Counted from the first letter of the stretch, positions 8,455 through 16,706 are shown. The stretch is 64,000 nt of DNA from Sanguibacter inulinus (GCF_013415325.1 NZ_JACBYE010000014.1:1-64000); one strand, 5' to 3'. Program-made: numbers and translations. Notes: a model not told the origin generated them from the letters alone.

Positions 8455-8805
8455 ATGGGCAAGCAGATGACCGAGATGCTCAAGGGCACCCTCGAAGGGA
8501 TGGTCCTCGCGATCCTCGCCACGCGACCGGCCTACGGGTACGAGATCACCGCACGGCTGCGCGACGAGGGCTTCGCCGACATCGTCGAGGGCACTGTCTA
8601 CGCACTGCTCGTACGCATCGAGCGCCGTGGCCTCGTCGACGTCGAGAAGGTCCCGTCAGAGAAGGGACCACCACGCAAGGTCTACACGCTCAACACGGCG
8701 GGGACCGAGTACCTCGACGAGTTCTGGAAGTCCTGGAGCTTCCTCGCAGGACGCATCGAGCACCTCCACGAGACCGATCACGCACAGGCCGAGAAAGAGA
8801 GCTGA
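8455..8805 (+). CDS. PadR family transcriptional regulator
   Basis: This 116-residue winged-helix repressor is of the compact PadR subfamily that controls drug-efflux operons. The order is typical: a helix with LKGTLEGMVLAILA, the RPAYGYEITARL helix, IVEGTVYALLVRIERRGLV as the recognition region, and the wing GPPRKVYTL. The ATG at 8455 follows the ribosome-binding site agaggaggg. The frame stays open upstream into the promoter, so longer starts are excluded. It leads an operon with DUF1048, drrA-like and drrB-like genes and probably represses it until a drug ligand binds. Confidence 0.93.
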   Translation: MGKQMTEMLKGTLEGMVLAILATRPAYGYEITARLRDEGFADIVEGTVYALLVRIERRGLVDVEKVPSEKGPPRKVYTLNTAGTEYLDEFWKSWSFLAGRIEHLHETDHAQAEKES

Positions 8806-8807
8806 TC

Positions 8808-9230
8808 ATGGCGGCACACTGGTTCGAGACCCTCACCGGGCCCCTCTCGCAGAAGAAGCAGTACCGGCAGGACAAGGCCCGCATCGACGCTCTCCCCGAT
8901 CCCTACGGGGCCGCAGCGAAGGCCATGCACAGGTACATCACGTACTTCGCCGCCGTGACTGACGGCGACACCCTCGTCACCATGCTCGGCGACCTGGCCG
9001 ACCTCTGGGAGCGCGCGGCCGTCGACGACACACCCGTGCGAGACATCGTCGGAGACGACCCCGTCGAGTTCGCCGAGACCTTCGCGCAGGCCTACGCCGG
9101 CAAGCAGTGGATCGACAAGGAGCGCGCCCGCCTCGTCTCCGCGATCGACACGGCGACCAGCGCTGCGACAGGCAGCGCCAGCCCTGACGGCACCGACCCT
9201 GGCACCACAGGGGACAAACCACGATCATGA
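8808..9230 (+). CDS. DUF1048 family protein
   Basis: This 140-residue protein belongs to DUF1048, small helical proteins found almost always beside PadR regulators in Gram-positive genomes. Visible features are the helix pair around RIDALPDPYGAAAKAMHRYI and the acidic DLADLWERAAVDDTPVRDIVGDDPVEFAETFAQAY segment, a family hallmark, ending in a disordered Ser/Thr/Asp tail. It starts 2 bp after padR, and its stop overlaps the drrA ATG by 4 bp. Its biochemical role is not established; co-operonic conservation suggests it modulates the PadR repressor or the efflux pump. Confidence 0.85.
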   Translation: MAAHWFETLTGPLSQKKQYRQDKARIDALPDPYGAAAKAMHRYITYFAAVTDGDTLVTMLGDLADLWERAAVDDTPVRDIVGDDPVEFAETFAQAYAGKQWIDKERARLVSAIDTATSAATGSASPDGTDPGTTGDKPRS

Positions 9231-10045
9231 CCGACGACCGGTCCCCCGCACCCGCGATCAGCGTCCGCGGCGTCACCAGGTCGTTCAAGGCCGTGCGCGT
9301 GCTGCGCGGAGTCGACCTCGACGTCGCAGCAGGCAGCATCGTCGCGCTGCTCGGCTCGAACGGCGCCGGCAAGACCACCCTCGTGCGCATCCTCTCGACG
9401 CTGCTGAAGGCCGACACCGGCACAGCGACGGTCCACGGACATGACATCGCGACCCACCCGGAGAAGGTCCGCGAGTCCATCAGCCTGACGGGCCAGTTCG
9501 CCGCGGTCGACGACGTCCTCACCGGGCGGGAGAACCTCGTGCTCGTCGCCAGGCTGCGTCACCTGGACGCTCCAGGCGTGATCGCCGACAGGCTGCTCGA
9601 GCGCTTCTCGCTCACCGAGGCCAGGGACCGCAAGGCGGCGACGTTCTCAGGCGGGATGCGCCGCCGGCTCGACATCGCGATGAGCCTCATCGGCGACCCG
9701 CCCGTGGTCGTCCTCGACGAACCCACGACGGGCCTCGACCCCCAGGCCCGACTCGAGGTGTGGCAGACCATCCGTGACCTCGCCGGGCGGGGCACGACAG
9801 TGCTGCTGACCACCCAGTATCTCGACGAGGCCGAGCAGCTCGCAGACCGCATCGCGATCCTGCACCAGGGCACGATCATCCAGGATGGCACCCTCGACGA
9901 GCTGAGAGCCCTCCTCCCACCCGCCGAGATCGAGTACGTCGAGAAGAAGCCCTCCCTCGAAGACGTCTTCCTCGCGCTCGTCGGCGACGACGGACCGCCC
10001 GCAGGCGACCCGGACCGTGACGGCACCACACGAGAGGACTCCTGA
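9227..10045 (+). CDS. DrrA-type ABC transporter ATP-binding protein
   Basis: This 272-residue ABC ATPase powers the permease encoded next to it. Walker A is LLGSNGAGKTT, the signature is FSGGMRRRL, Walker B is VVVLDEPTTGLDP, and the LTGQFAAVDDVLTGREN stretch is diagnostic of the DrrA daunorubicin-resistance subfamily. It is about 50 residues shorter than typical DrrA: the section between IIQDGTLDELRA and the C-terminal SLEDVFLALVG is almost absent. The start overlaps DUF1048 by 4 bp, and the stop overlaps the permease start by 1 bp. It probably exports a hydrophobic drug or lipid; the substrate is unknown. Confidence 0.93.
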   Translation: MTDDRSPAPAISVRGVTRSFKAVRVLRGVDLDVAAGSIVALLGSNGAGKTTLVRILSTLLKADTGTATVHGHDIATHPEKVRESISLTGQFAAVDDVLTGRENLVLVARLRHLDAPGVIADRLLERFSLTEARDRKAATFSGGMRRRLDIAMSLIGDPPVVVLDEPTTGLDPQARLEVWQTIRDLAGRGTTVLLTTQYLDEAEQLADRIAILHQGTIIQDGTLDELRALLPPAEIEYVEKKPSLEDVFLALVGDDGPPAGDPDRDGTTREDS

Positions 10046-10809
10046 TGCTCCCCCGACCGCTCGGTGACACCTGGACCCTCACGGGTCGCTCGCTGCGCCA
10101 CATCCTGCGCAGCCCCGACACGATCCTCACCACGGTAGTCACACCCGTCGCGCTGATGCTCCTGTTCGTCTACGTGCTGGGGGGCGCGATCGACACCGGG
10201 GCCGACGGCTCGTACGTCGACTACATGCTCCCGGGCGTGCTGCTCATCACCGTCGCCTCGGGCGTCGCCTACACGGCGTACAGGTTGTTCCTCGACCTGC
10301 AGAGCGGCATCTTCGAGCGGTTCCAGTCCATGCCGATCGCACGGTCCAGCATCCTCTGGGCGCACGTGCTCACGTCGCTGGTCGCGAACCTCGTCTCGGT
10401 CGCCGTGGTCGTCGTCGTCGCGCTGCTCCTGGGGTTCCGGACCGGGGCGTCGGCGGGCGCCTGGCTCGCTGTGGCCGGGATCGTCGTGCTGTTCACCCTG
10501 GCGCTGACCTGGGTCGCCGTGATCGCCGGGCTCTCGGCGACGACTGTCGACGGCGCGAGCGCCTTCAGCTACCCGCTCATCTTCTTGCCGTTCATCAGCT
10601 CGGCCTTCGTCCCCACAGAGACGATGCCCGGTCCCGTCGCCTGGTTCGCCGAGCACCAACCGGTGACGGCCGTCGTGGACACCCTCCGGGCGCTGTTCTC
10701 CCAGAGCCCCGTCGGCGACGACATCTGGGTCGCGCTCGCCTGGCTCGTGGGCGTCATCGCGATCGCCTACGCCTCGGCCGTGGCCGTCTACCGCCGAAGG
10801 ATCAGCTGA
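10045..10809 (+). CDS. DrrB-type ABC transporter permease
   Basis: This 254-residue ABC-2 permease has about six hydrophobic segments, among them ALMLLFVYVLGGAID near the N-terminus, and the DrrB-like segments YVDYMLPGVLLITVASGVAYTA and SAFVPTETMPGPVAWFAEHQPVT. The last corresponds to the conserved ABC-2 motif before the final membrane helix. It forms the membrane part of the pump with the preceding ATPase and is the last gene of the padR operon. The next gene is convergent, 18 bp away. Confidence 0.93.
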   Translation: MLPRPLGDTWTLTGRSLRHILRSPDTILTTVVTPVALMLLFVYVLGGAIDTGADGSYVDYMLPGVLLITVASGVAYTAYRLFLDLQSGIFERFQSMPIARSSILWAHVLTSLVANLVSVAVVVVVALLLGFRTGASAGAWLAVAGIVVLFTLALTWVAVIAGLSATTVDGASAFSYPLIFLPFISSAFVPTETMPGPVAWFAEHQPVTAVVDTLRALFSQSPVGDDIWVALAWLVGVIAIAYASAVAVYRRRIS

Positions 10810-10827
10810 GCGGGTCCGTCGAACGGG

Positions 10828-11256
10828 TCAGTCGAGGCAGAACTCGTTCCCCTCGACGTCCTGCATCACGAGGCACGACTCTTCCTCGTCGTCGGCGGGC
10901 AGCAGCCTGACGCGGGTGGCACCGAGCGCGACCAGCCGCGCCCCCTCGGCCTCGAGCGTCGCGAGACGCTCTGCCCCCACCAGGCCGGTGCCAGCCCGGA
11001 CGTCGAGGTGCACCCGGTTCTTGACGACCTTGCCCTCGGGGACTCGCTGGAAGTACAGCCGCGGCCCGGCACCCGTCGGGTCGACGCAGACCGCTCCCCC
11101 GGGCTGGTCCTCCGGCGCGTCGTCTCCGCCGCCCTCGACGGCCGCCTCGTCCTGGCCGGGCGGGACGACGTACCCGAGCACCTCGCACCAGAACCTGGCG
11201 AGCCGCACGGGCTCTGCGCAGTCGAAGGTCACCTGGAGCTCTCTGACGGTTGCCAT
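10828..11256 (-). CDS. VOC/glyoxalase-like domain protein
   Basis: This 142-residue protein has one double betaalphabetabetabeta glyoxalase-like unit: VTFDCAEPVRLARFWCEVLGY at the N-terminus, RLYFQRVPEGKVVKNRVHLDV in the middle, and VMQDVEGNEFCLD at the end, where the metal-ligand glutamate of the fold lies. Actinobacteria carry many such proteins, mostly without known substrate; some give resistance to bleomycin-like drugs. The ATG at 11256 is preferred because TACGGT, a good -10, lies 6 nt upstream; the longer open frame has unlike composition. Confidence 0.85.
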   Translation of the reverse strand: MATVRELQVTFDCAEPVRLARFWCEVLGYVVPPGQDEAAVEGGGDDAPEDQPGGAVCVDPTGAGPRLYFQRVPEGKVVKNRVHLDVRAGTGLVGAERLATLEAEGARLVALGATRVRLLPADDEEESCLVMQDVEGNEFCLD

Positions 11257-11262
11257 CGGACC

Positions 11263-11268
11263 ACCGTA
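11263..11268 (-). promoter_or_regulatory. -10 element of a probable leaderless transcript
   Basis: On the minus strand TACGGT lies 6 nt before the ATG at 11256, without a Shine-Dalgarno sequence. Confidence 0.45.
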
Positions 11269-11407
11269 GCGGGATGCCTCGCCGCTGGGAACGCCTGCTC
11301 CACGCCACGTGTCCTCGCTGGCGCGACCGACCAAAGCCCCACATCTCAGGCCGCGCAGCATGGCACGGTGGACAGATGCACACCGACCGCGCGACACGAC
11401 CGGCACC

Positions 11408-13363
11408 ATGACGTCACGCACACCGGACGCCCGCCCAGCAGCTCCTCCGCAGCCCGTCGACGTCGCGGCCGTGCTCCGCGGTCTCGACGCGATCTTCGCC
11501 GCCCACGACGGTCCCACCCGAGCCGCGCCCTACCTGCAGGAGGCCCTCGCCGATGCCGAGCGTCAGGGCGACGACGGAGCCCGGCTGACCCTCCTCAACG
11601 AGCTCGTCGGCCTGTACCGCTCGCAGAGCCTGCACGACGACTCCGTCATGGCGAGCCGGTCTGCCCTCACCCTCGTCGAGAGCATGGGCCTCACGGGCAC
11701 CGACGCCCACGCGACCACGCTCATCAACGCGGCCACAGCGATGCGTGCGGCGGGCCGCCCCGACGACGCCCGCGCGCTCTACAGCCAGGCGCTGTCCGTG
11801 GCAGACGCTGCCTTCGGACCGACTGACCGGCGTCTCGCAGGGCTGCACAACAACCTCTCGATCCTCTGCAGCGAGCGGCAGGACCACGCCCAGGCGCTGG
11901 CAGAGCTGCGAGCGGCGATGTCGATCCTCGAGGCCTCGTCGGTCGACCCCGAGCGCGACCTCGACATCGCGACCACCTGCACCAACCTGGCCCTGGTGAG
12001 CTTCACGCTCGGGCAGCACGAGGACGCCGCCCGGTACGTCGACAGGTCTCTCGCGATCTACCAGGACGGCGGGCACGAAGACGACCCCCACTACGCGTCG
12101 GCCGTCGCAGGGCACGCCGAGGCGTGCTTCAGGGTCGGGCGCTACGCCGACGCCGTGACCATGTACCGCCAGGCGCTCGCGATCATCACCGAGTGCTACG
12201 GCGCGGACAACGACTACTACGCGGTGACTGCGGAGAACCTCGCCGAGGCTGAGGCTGAGGCTGCGGCTGCAGCCGCCGCGGGGGCCGCGCCCGGGACCGG
12301 CCCGTCAGACCGTCCGAGCACCGCCACCCCTGTCACCGCCGCGGCCGCGTCACGACCGGCCGCCGCGGTCCCGACGACGCGCACGCTCGACTCTGGCCTC
12401 GATCTCGCCCGCGCCTTCTGGGAAGAGCACGGACGCCCGATGCTCGAGTCCCGGTACCCGGCGTACAGCGGTCGGATCGCCGCGGGTCTCGTCGGCCACG
12501 GCTCCGAGTGCTACGGCTTCGACGACGCGATCTCCCGCGACCACGACACGGGCCCAGGATTCTGCCTGTGGCTCACCGCCGAGGACCATGCCGAGATCGG
12601 CGCCGCGCTCCAGGCCGACTACGACGCGCTGCCCCGCACCTTCCGCGGCGTGGACCGCACGCCCACGACCCCTCGTGCGCACGGTGCAGGTCGCCGCGTC
12701 GGTGTCTTCGAGATCGGCGCCTTCTACGAGCAGATCACCGGCTACAGGCAGGCGCCCACGACCGCTCACGAATGGCTGATGCTCGACGAGGCGACGCTCG
12801 CGGCAGCGACCGACGGCGCGGTCTTCGCCGACCCGCACGGCGCCTTCAGCGCGGTCCGGGGGTCCTTCACGAGGATGTCCCGCGACGTCAGGTGGGCTCT
12901 CGTCTCGCGCAGGCTCGGGATGATCTCGCAGGCAGGTCAGTACAACGTCCCCAGGATGCTCGACCGCGGCGACGGGGAGGCAGCGTGGTTGTCGGTCGGC
13001 GAGCTCACCCGGGCCGTCGCCTCACTGGTCTTCCTGCTCACCGGGCCCTCGTCGGCCGGGTACCTGCCGTACTACAAGTGGCACTTCGCGGCGCTGCGCC
13101 GTCTGAGCCGTCGCATGGGCTCGAGCCTGCCCGGCGCTGTCGACGACCTCTCCGAGATCCTCAGGCTCGCGTCGGCAGCGTGCTTCGGACCGGGTTCTCC
13201 CGACGCGCGAGCACGGCTGGAAGAGCGGATCGAGAGGCTCTGCGCCACGATCGCCGCCGAGCTCCAGGCCCGAGGTCTGAGCAGCAGCGGCGAGACCTTC
13301 CTCGAGCGACAGCGCGAGCACGTCGCCGCGCACATCACCGACCCCTGGTTGAAGGCACTGTGA
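11408..13363 (+). CDS. TPR protein with C-terminal DUF4037 nucleotidyltransferase-like domain
   Basis: This is a 651-residue fusion. Residues about 15-300 are tetratricopeptide repeats (AMRAAGRPDDARALYSQALSV, ALVSFTLGQHEDAARYVDRSL, CFRVGRYADAVTMYRQAL), then an Ala/Pro-rich linker. Residues about 335-640 match DUF4037, including GHGSECYGFDDAISRDHD (from about residue 363) and a C-terminal GQYNVPRML...YYKWHFAAL. The GS...D-H-D pattern resembles the nucleotide- and metal-binding site of DNA polymerase beta-like nucleotidyltransferases. The DUF4125 gene follows 20 bp downstream. The ATG at 11408 is chosen; an earlier start at 11309 is possible but its extra sequence looks non-coding. The function is unknown. 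Confidence 0.85.
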   Translation: MTSRTPDARPAAPPQPVDVAAVLRGLDAIFAAHDGPTRAAPYLQEALADAERQGDDGARLTLLNELVGLYRSQSLHDDSVMASRSALTLVESMGLTGTDAHATTLINAATAMRAAGRPDDARALYSQALSVADAAFGPTDRRLAGLHNNLSILCSERQDHAQALAELRAAMSILEASSVDPERDLDIATTCTNLALVSFTLGQHEDAARYVDRSLAIYQDGGHEDDPHYASAVAGHAEACFRVGRYADAVTMYRQALAIITECYGADNDYYAVTAENLAEAEAEAAAAAAAGAAPGTGPSDRPSTATPVTAAAASRPAAAVPTTRTLDSGLDLARAFWEEHGRPMLESRYPAYSGRIAAGLVGHGSECYGFDDAISRDHDTGPGFCLWLTAEDHAEIGAALQADYDALPRTFRGVDRTPTTPRAHGAGRRVGVFEIGAFYEQITGYRQAPTTAHEWLMLDEATLAAATDGAVFADPHGAFSAVRGSFTRMSRDVRWALVSRRLGMISQAGQYNVPRMLDRGDGEAAWLSVGELTRAVASLVFLLTGPSSAGYLPYYKWHFAALRRLSRRMGSSLPGAVDDLSEILRLASAACFGPGSPDARARLEERIERLCATIAAELQARGLSSSGETFLERQREHVAAHITDPWLKAL

Positions 13364-13383
13364 GAGACGACGGAGGACCAGCG

Positions 13384-14037
13384 ATGAGTACCACCCCGAC
13401 GGAGGACACCAGCACGATGCAGGAACGGCTGGAGGTGGCCGAGAGCGTCGTCGAGCGAGAGTGGGCGCAGTTCACGCAGGTCACCAACGAGGGCGGACCT
13501 GCAGCGTGCCAGGACGACCTGTCGACCTTCCACCAGATGCGCCTGAGCCAGTTCCTCACCTGGCCGACCGACCTGCTCCGCAGCTATGCGGCCGATCTCG
13601 ACGAGGCGGGGTCGACCGGGAGGAACCTGCTCACCGAGAAGTACGCCCGCATGATGGCATCGACAGAACCCGGTCGCTACGCGCGCGAGATCGCCCCACA
13701 GCTGCCCGCCCTGGACCCGAGCCGGGTCTCCGAGCAAGAGCACGTCGTCGCGAGGCAGGTCGCGTGGGCAGTCGACTTCTGCGCCCGGTACCCGCGGCTC
13801 GGCCGGGCGATGCGGACGCTGCGCACGACGCAGGACACCTTCGTCGACACGTCCTTCGAGACCTACCTGCGCGGCGAGCTGGGCTCCTACTCCGACCGGA
13901 CCTTCGAGGGCTACGCCCGCCTCGTCGAGGAGACCGCGGCCTCGGGCGGCAACCTCACCGAGCAGACCTTGCGGTGGACCGTGCTGCTCGTCGGGTACGC
14001 CGACCTGGCCGAGGCCGAGGCCGCCCAGGCGGGGTGA
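13384..14037 (+). CDS. DUF4125 family protein
   Basis: This 217-residue, predicted all-helical protein carries the DUF4125 signature: REWAQFTQVTNEGGPAACQDD, then FHQMRLSQFLTWP and NLLTEKYARMMASTEP. It lies 20 bp after the TPR-DUF4037 gene, an association I recall from other Gram-positive genomes, so the two probably work together. There is no signal peptide, membrane segment or recognised catalytic motif. Conserved Cys and Asp residues in AACQDD are candidate functional residues. An R-x5-H string (RVSEQEH) exists but lies next to a proline and is weak evidence for a HEPN nuclease. Confidence 0.85.
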   Translation: MSTTPTEDTSTMQERLEVAESVVEREWAQFTQVTNEGGPAACQDDLSTFHQMRLSQFLTWPTDLLRSYAADLDEAGSTGRNLLTEKYARMMASTEPGRYAREIAPQLPALDPSRVSEQEHVVARQVAWAVDFCARYPRLGRAMRTLRTTQDTFVDTSFETYLRGELGSYSDRTFEGYARLVEETAASGGNLTEQTLRWTVLLVGYADLAEAEAAQAG

Positions 14038-14061
14038 ACCGGCTGGCGCGCGAGGCGCACG

Positions 14062-14583
14062 TCAGCTCGCGAGGACCCGCTGGCACAGGGAGACGAAGTC
14101 TTCGAGGACCTCGACGTCCTCGGGCGCCATGGCCTCGCGACGCTCTTCGATCTCCGCGGAGGTGAGCTTGCCGACGACGATCGCGGCCGAGCGGCAGATG
14201 CCGATCCGGTTGGGCCTGTCGGCAGCCTCGACGTCGGCGTACAGCGTCTGCACCTCGCTGCTGTACAGCTCGTCCGCGGTGAACAGCACCTCCTCGTCAG
14301 GGATGAGGAAGTCGTCCTGTCCTGTCGACCCGTCGGGGTCAGCGGTGACCGTGGGCTCGGCAGAGGGCTCGGTGAACGTGGGCTCCTCGGACGGGACCGG
14401 GGTCGTGGGGTCGTCGGGTGGAGTGCTCTCCGGTGGTGAGGTCTCGGCCGGCGCAGAGGAGCTCGGCTGGCTCGGTGCCGTCAGCACAGGAGACGCGTCC
14501 TTCGGCGCCGTCGGCGAGCACCCTGTCGCTGCAGCCGCGATCAGGAGAGCGACCAGGCCGGCGCGTGCTCCCGTGGCCCTCAT
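14062..14583 (-). CDS. lipoprotein of an actinobacterial two-copy family
   Basis: This 173-residue lipoprotein has a signal peptide ending ATGC (lipobox), then a long Pro/Ser/Thr/Glu-rich spacer, and a compact C-terminal domain (about 100-173) with two conserved cysteines in GICRSAAIVV and VSLCQRVLAS. It is a paralogue of the lipoprotein at 27311-27820, sharing the PKDA motif after the lipid cysteine and nearly the whole C-terminal domain. Its ATG overlaps the stop of the upstream LacI gene by 4 bp, so the two are translationally coupled. No function can be assigned. The two cysteines could form a disulfide outside the membrane. Confidence 0.8.
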   Translation of the reverse strand: MRATGARAGLVALLIAAAATGCSPTAPKDASPVLTAPSQPSSSAPAETSPPESTPPDDPTTPVPSEEPTFTEPSAEPTVTADPDGSTGQDDFLIPDEEVLFTADELYSSEVQTLYADVEAADRPNRIGICRSAAIVVGKLTSAEIEERREAMAPEDVEVLEDFVSLCQRVLAS

Positions 14584-15656
14584 CGCGGGCCCTCGGGGCT
14601 CACGGCGGGTGCTGACGTCTCACGGACCACGAGCTCAGGGCTCGGGGTGTCCCGCGCCTGGCCGCGGTCCGTCGCGCCGGCCTGCGTCTCGAGGAGGGCG
14701 AGGATCGCCAGGTGTCCCATGGCACGGGTCGGTATCCGCACCGTCGTCAGACGTGGCTGCACGTGGCTCGCGATGCTGAAGTCGTCGAAGCCCACGACAG
14801 TCAGCTCGCGCGGCACCTCGAGGCCTGCGCGCTGGGCCGCCTGGAGCACACCGGCCGCCATCTCGTCGTTCGCAGCGAACACAGCCGTCGGACGGTCGTC
14901 GAGGTCGAGCAACGCCTGACCTGCCTGCAGACCAGCCTCGAAGGTGTAGTCACCCTCGACGACCAGAGTGTCGTCCAGCGGCGAGCCAGCGGCGGTGAGA
15001 GCCTGCTCGAACCCGTTCCGGCGCTCTCTCGCCGACAAGAAGGACATCGGCCCGGAGACCATCCCGATGCGCACGTGACCGAGCTCGACGAGGTGCTCCC
15101 CCGCGAGGACGGCCCCGTCCCTGTCGACTCCCACGACGCTGCGCTCGGGGACGTCGACGGCTGTCGATGCCACCCTGACGTACGGGACCCGCAGGTCTGC
15201 CAGGAGAGGGTCCAGCCGTTCGTCCTCGGCGACCGAGGACGAGAAGACGACGCCGTCGAGGCGGTGCCGGCTGACGAACTCCCGCAGACGCTCGCTGAAC
15301 TGCGGGTGGGCTCGGTCCAGCGGGAAGGTGACGAGGGCGTACCCCGTGCCCTCGAGCCCGTCGAGCAACCCCTGCTGCATGGTGATCAGGTACTCGGGGT
15401 TGGGGTTGTTGTACACGTGCCCCACCAGGAAGGCGCGACCTGTCGCGAGCCCCTGGGCACGCGCCTGCGGGACGTAGCCGTGCTCGGCGATCAGCGCCTC
15501 GATCCTGGCACGCGTCTCGTCGCCGACACCGGGCAGCCCGTTGACGACCAGCGAGACCGACTTGCTCGAGACGTTCGCGAGCCTGGCGATGTCCCGCATG
15601 GTCAGGCTCCCCTGGCGCCGGTCGACCGACGCCGGTGCCTCGCGGTCGTGTGCCAT
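14580..15656 (-). CDS. LacI family transcriptional regulator of the uronate operon
   Basis: This 358-residue repressor has an N-terminal LacI helix-turn-helix (TMRDIARLANVSSKSVSLVVNG) with hinge helix, then a periplasmic-binding-protein-like sugar domain (FLVGHVYNNPNPEYLITMQQGLLDGLE...TAVFAANDEMAAGVLQAAQ...VVGFDDFSIASHVQPRLTTV). It diverges from the pectin/uronate operon, and two LacI-type sites lie in the gap, so it most likely represses that operon until a uronate breakdown product binds. The start at 15656 gives the usual family length; the longer frame upstream runs through the operator region. A lipoprotein gene overlaps its stop. Confidence 0.93.
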   Translation of the reverse strand: MAHDREAPASVDRRQGSLTMRDIARLANVSSKSVSLVVNGLPGVGDETRARIEALIAEHGYVPQARAQGLATGRAFLVGHVYNNPNPEYLITMQQGLLDGLEGTGYALVTFPLDRAHPQFSERLREFVSRHRLDGVVFSSSVAEDERLDPLLADLRVPYVRVASTAVDVPERSVVGVDRDGAVLAGEHLVELGHVRIGMVSGPMSFLSARERRNGFEQALTAAGSPLDDTLVVEGDYTFEAGLQAGQALLDLDDRPTAVFAANDEMAAGVLQAAQRAGLEVPRELTVVGFDDFSIASHVQPRLTTVRIPTRAMGHLAILALLETQAGATDRGQARDTPSPELVVRETSAPAVSPEGPR

Positions 15657-15852
15657 GGGGTGCTGCCCTCCTCGAGACGACGCGTCCAGAGCGCGCAGAA
15701 GTACGCGACCACAGTACGCGACCGGAGTGTCTGCACAGGTCGCGAGGGCATGCCGGAGGGCCGGAGGAACCGATGGGGTCAGCGACCTCTGGTGGTGCTC
15801 CCCCGCTCGTGCCGTCGGGCTGCTCGCCTCCCCTCTCACCTCCGACCCGGCC

Positions 15853-15892
15853 TTGCGTAAGCGGTTACTCCGGGTCTAGCGTAACCGCTTAC
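15853..15892 (+). promoter_or_regulatory. promoter with two LacI-type operators
   Basis: Operator 1 GTAAGCGGTTAC (15857-15868) and operator 2 GTAACCGCTTAC (15881-15892) are exact reverse complements, 24 bp apart start to start, with the central CG typical of LacI-family sites. A -35 TTGCGT (15853-15858) and a -10 TAGCGT (15877-15882) with an 18-bp spacer fit between them, so both operators overlap promoter elements. The natural owner is the adjacent divergent LacI-family repressor. Confidence 0.8.
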
Positions 15893-15911
15893 CAAGCAGA
15901 TGGAGAAGACC

Positions 15912-16706
15912 GTGACCCAGCACGACACCACCAAGACGGCCGAGCTCCTCGTGCGAGCCCGAGCCAGCAGGAGGGCCCTCACGGGGTTTCCCGGCGAGAT
16001 CCCACCGACCGTCGACGAGGCCTACACGATCCAGGACGAGGTGATCGCCCTCACCGACGACACCGTCGTGGGCTGGAAGGTCGGGCTCATCGCTCCCGCA
16101 CTGCGTGAGCGGGCGGGTGCTGAGCGCCTCGTCGGGCCGGTCTTCGCCACGAACCTGTGGCCTGCTCAGCCAGGCGTCGTCATACCGCTCCCCGCGATCG
16201 TCGGCGGCACCTCGTGCGTCGAGGCCGAGATCGTCATGACCGTCGGCGTCGACGTCCCGGCCGGCACAGCCGTCCAGACCCTCGACGACGCGCGACAGCT
16301 CCTCGGCGGCGTCCACGTCGCCGTCGAGCTCGCCGGCAGCCCGGTCCCGCAGATCAACGGCCTCGGTCCCATGGCCGTCGCCTCGGACCTCGGCAACAAC
16401 GCCGGGCTCGTGCTCGGCCCCCAGGTCCCGGAGTGGCGCTCGGGCGCGTGGGAGCAGCTCGAGGCCAGCACCTGGATCGCGGGAGAGCTCGTGGGCAGAG
16501 CCGACGCGACCTCGATCGCCGGTGGCGCCCTCGAAGCCTTCAGGTTCGCGCTGGCCACGGTCAGCGGCCGCGGCCGCGACATCCCCGCAGGGACCCACAT
16601 CGCCACAGGTGCTGTCACAGGGATCCACGACGTGGTCCCCGGGCAGCACGCCCGGATCAGGTTCGGAGAGATCTTCCAGGTCGACCTCGACGTCGTCGAG
16701 GCCTGA
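15912..16706 (+). CDS. 2-keto-4-pentenoate hydratase-like protein (FAH superfamily)
   Basis: This 264-residue protein resembles MhpD/HpaH hydratases, magnesium enzymes that add water to 2-hydroxypenta-2,4-dienoates. Motifs include VVGWKVGLIAPALRE, the metal-binding GGTSCVEAEIVMTVG (Glu-x-Glu), and SDLGNNAGLVLGP. The GTG at 15912 has a ribosome-binding site (GGAGA at 15902-15906) lying downstream of the predicted transcription start; an in-frame ATG at 15900 is the alternative. It is the first gene of the uronate operon, although no aromatic-degradation gene is nearby. It may act on an unsaturated or keto-uronate instead, which is inference. Confidence 0.82.
   Translation: MTQHDTTKTAELLVRARASRRALTGFPGEIPPTVDEAYTIQDEVIALTDDTVVGWKVGLIAPALRERAGAERLVGPVFATNLWPAQPGVVIPLPAIVGGTSCVEAEIVMTVGVDVPAGTAVQTLDDARQLLGGVHVAVELAGSPVPQINGLGPMAVASDLGNNAGLVLGPQVPEWRSGAWEQLEASTWIAGELVGRADATSIAGGALEAFRFALATVSGRGRDIPAGTHIATGAVTGIHDVVPGQHARIRFGEIFQVDLDVVEA

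Noticed and set aside
13696-13760. R-x5-H string in the DUF4125 protein as a HEPN RNase motif
   Set aside because: It follows a Pro-Ser turn, the residue after Arg is not polar, and one such short pattern occurs by chance often; kept only as a remark.
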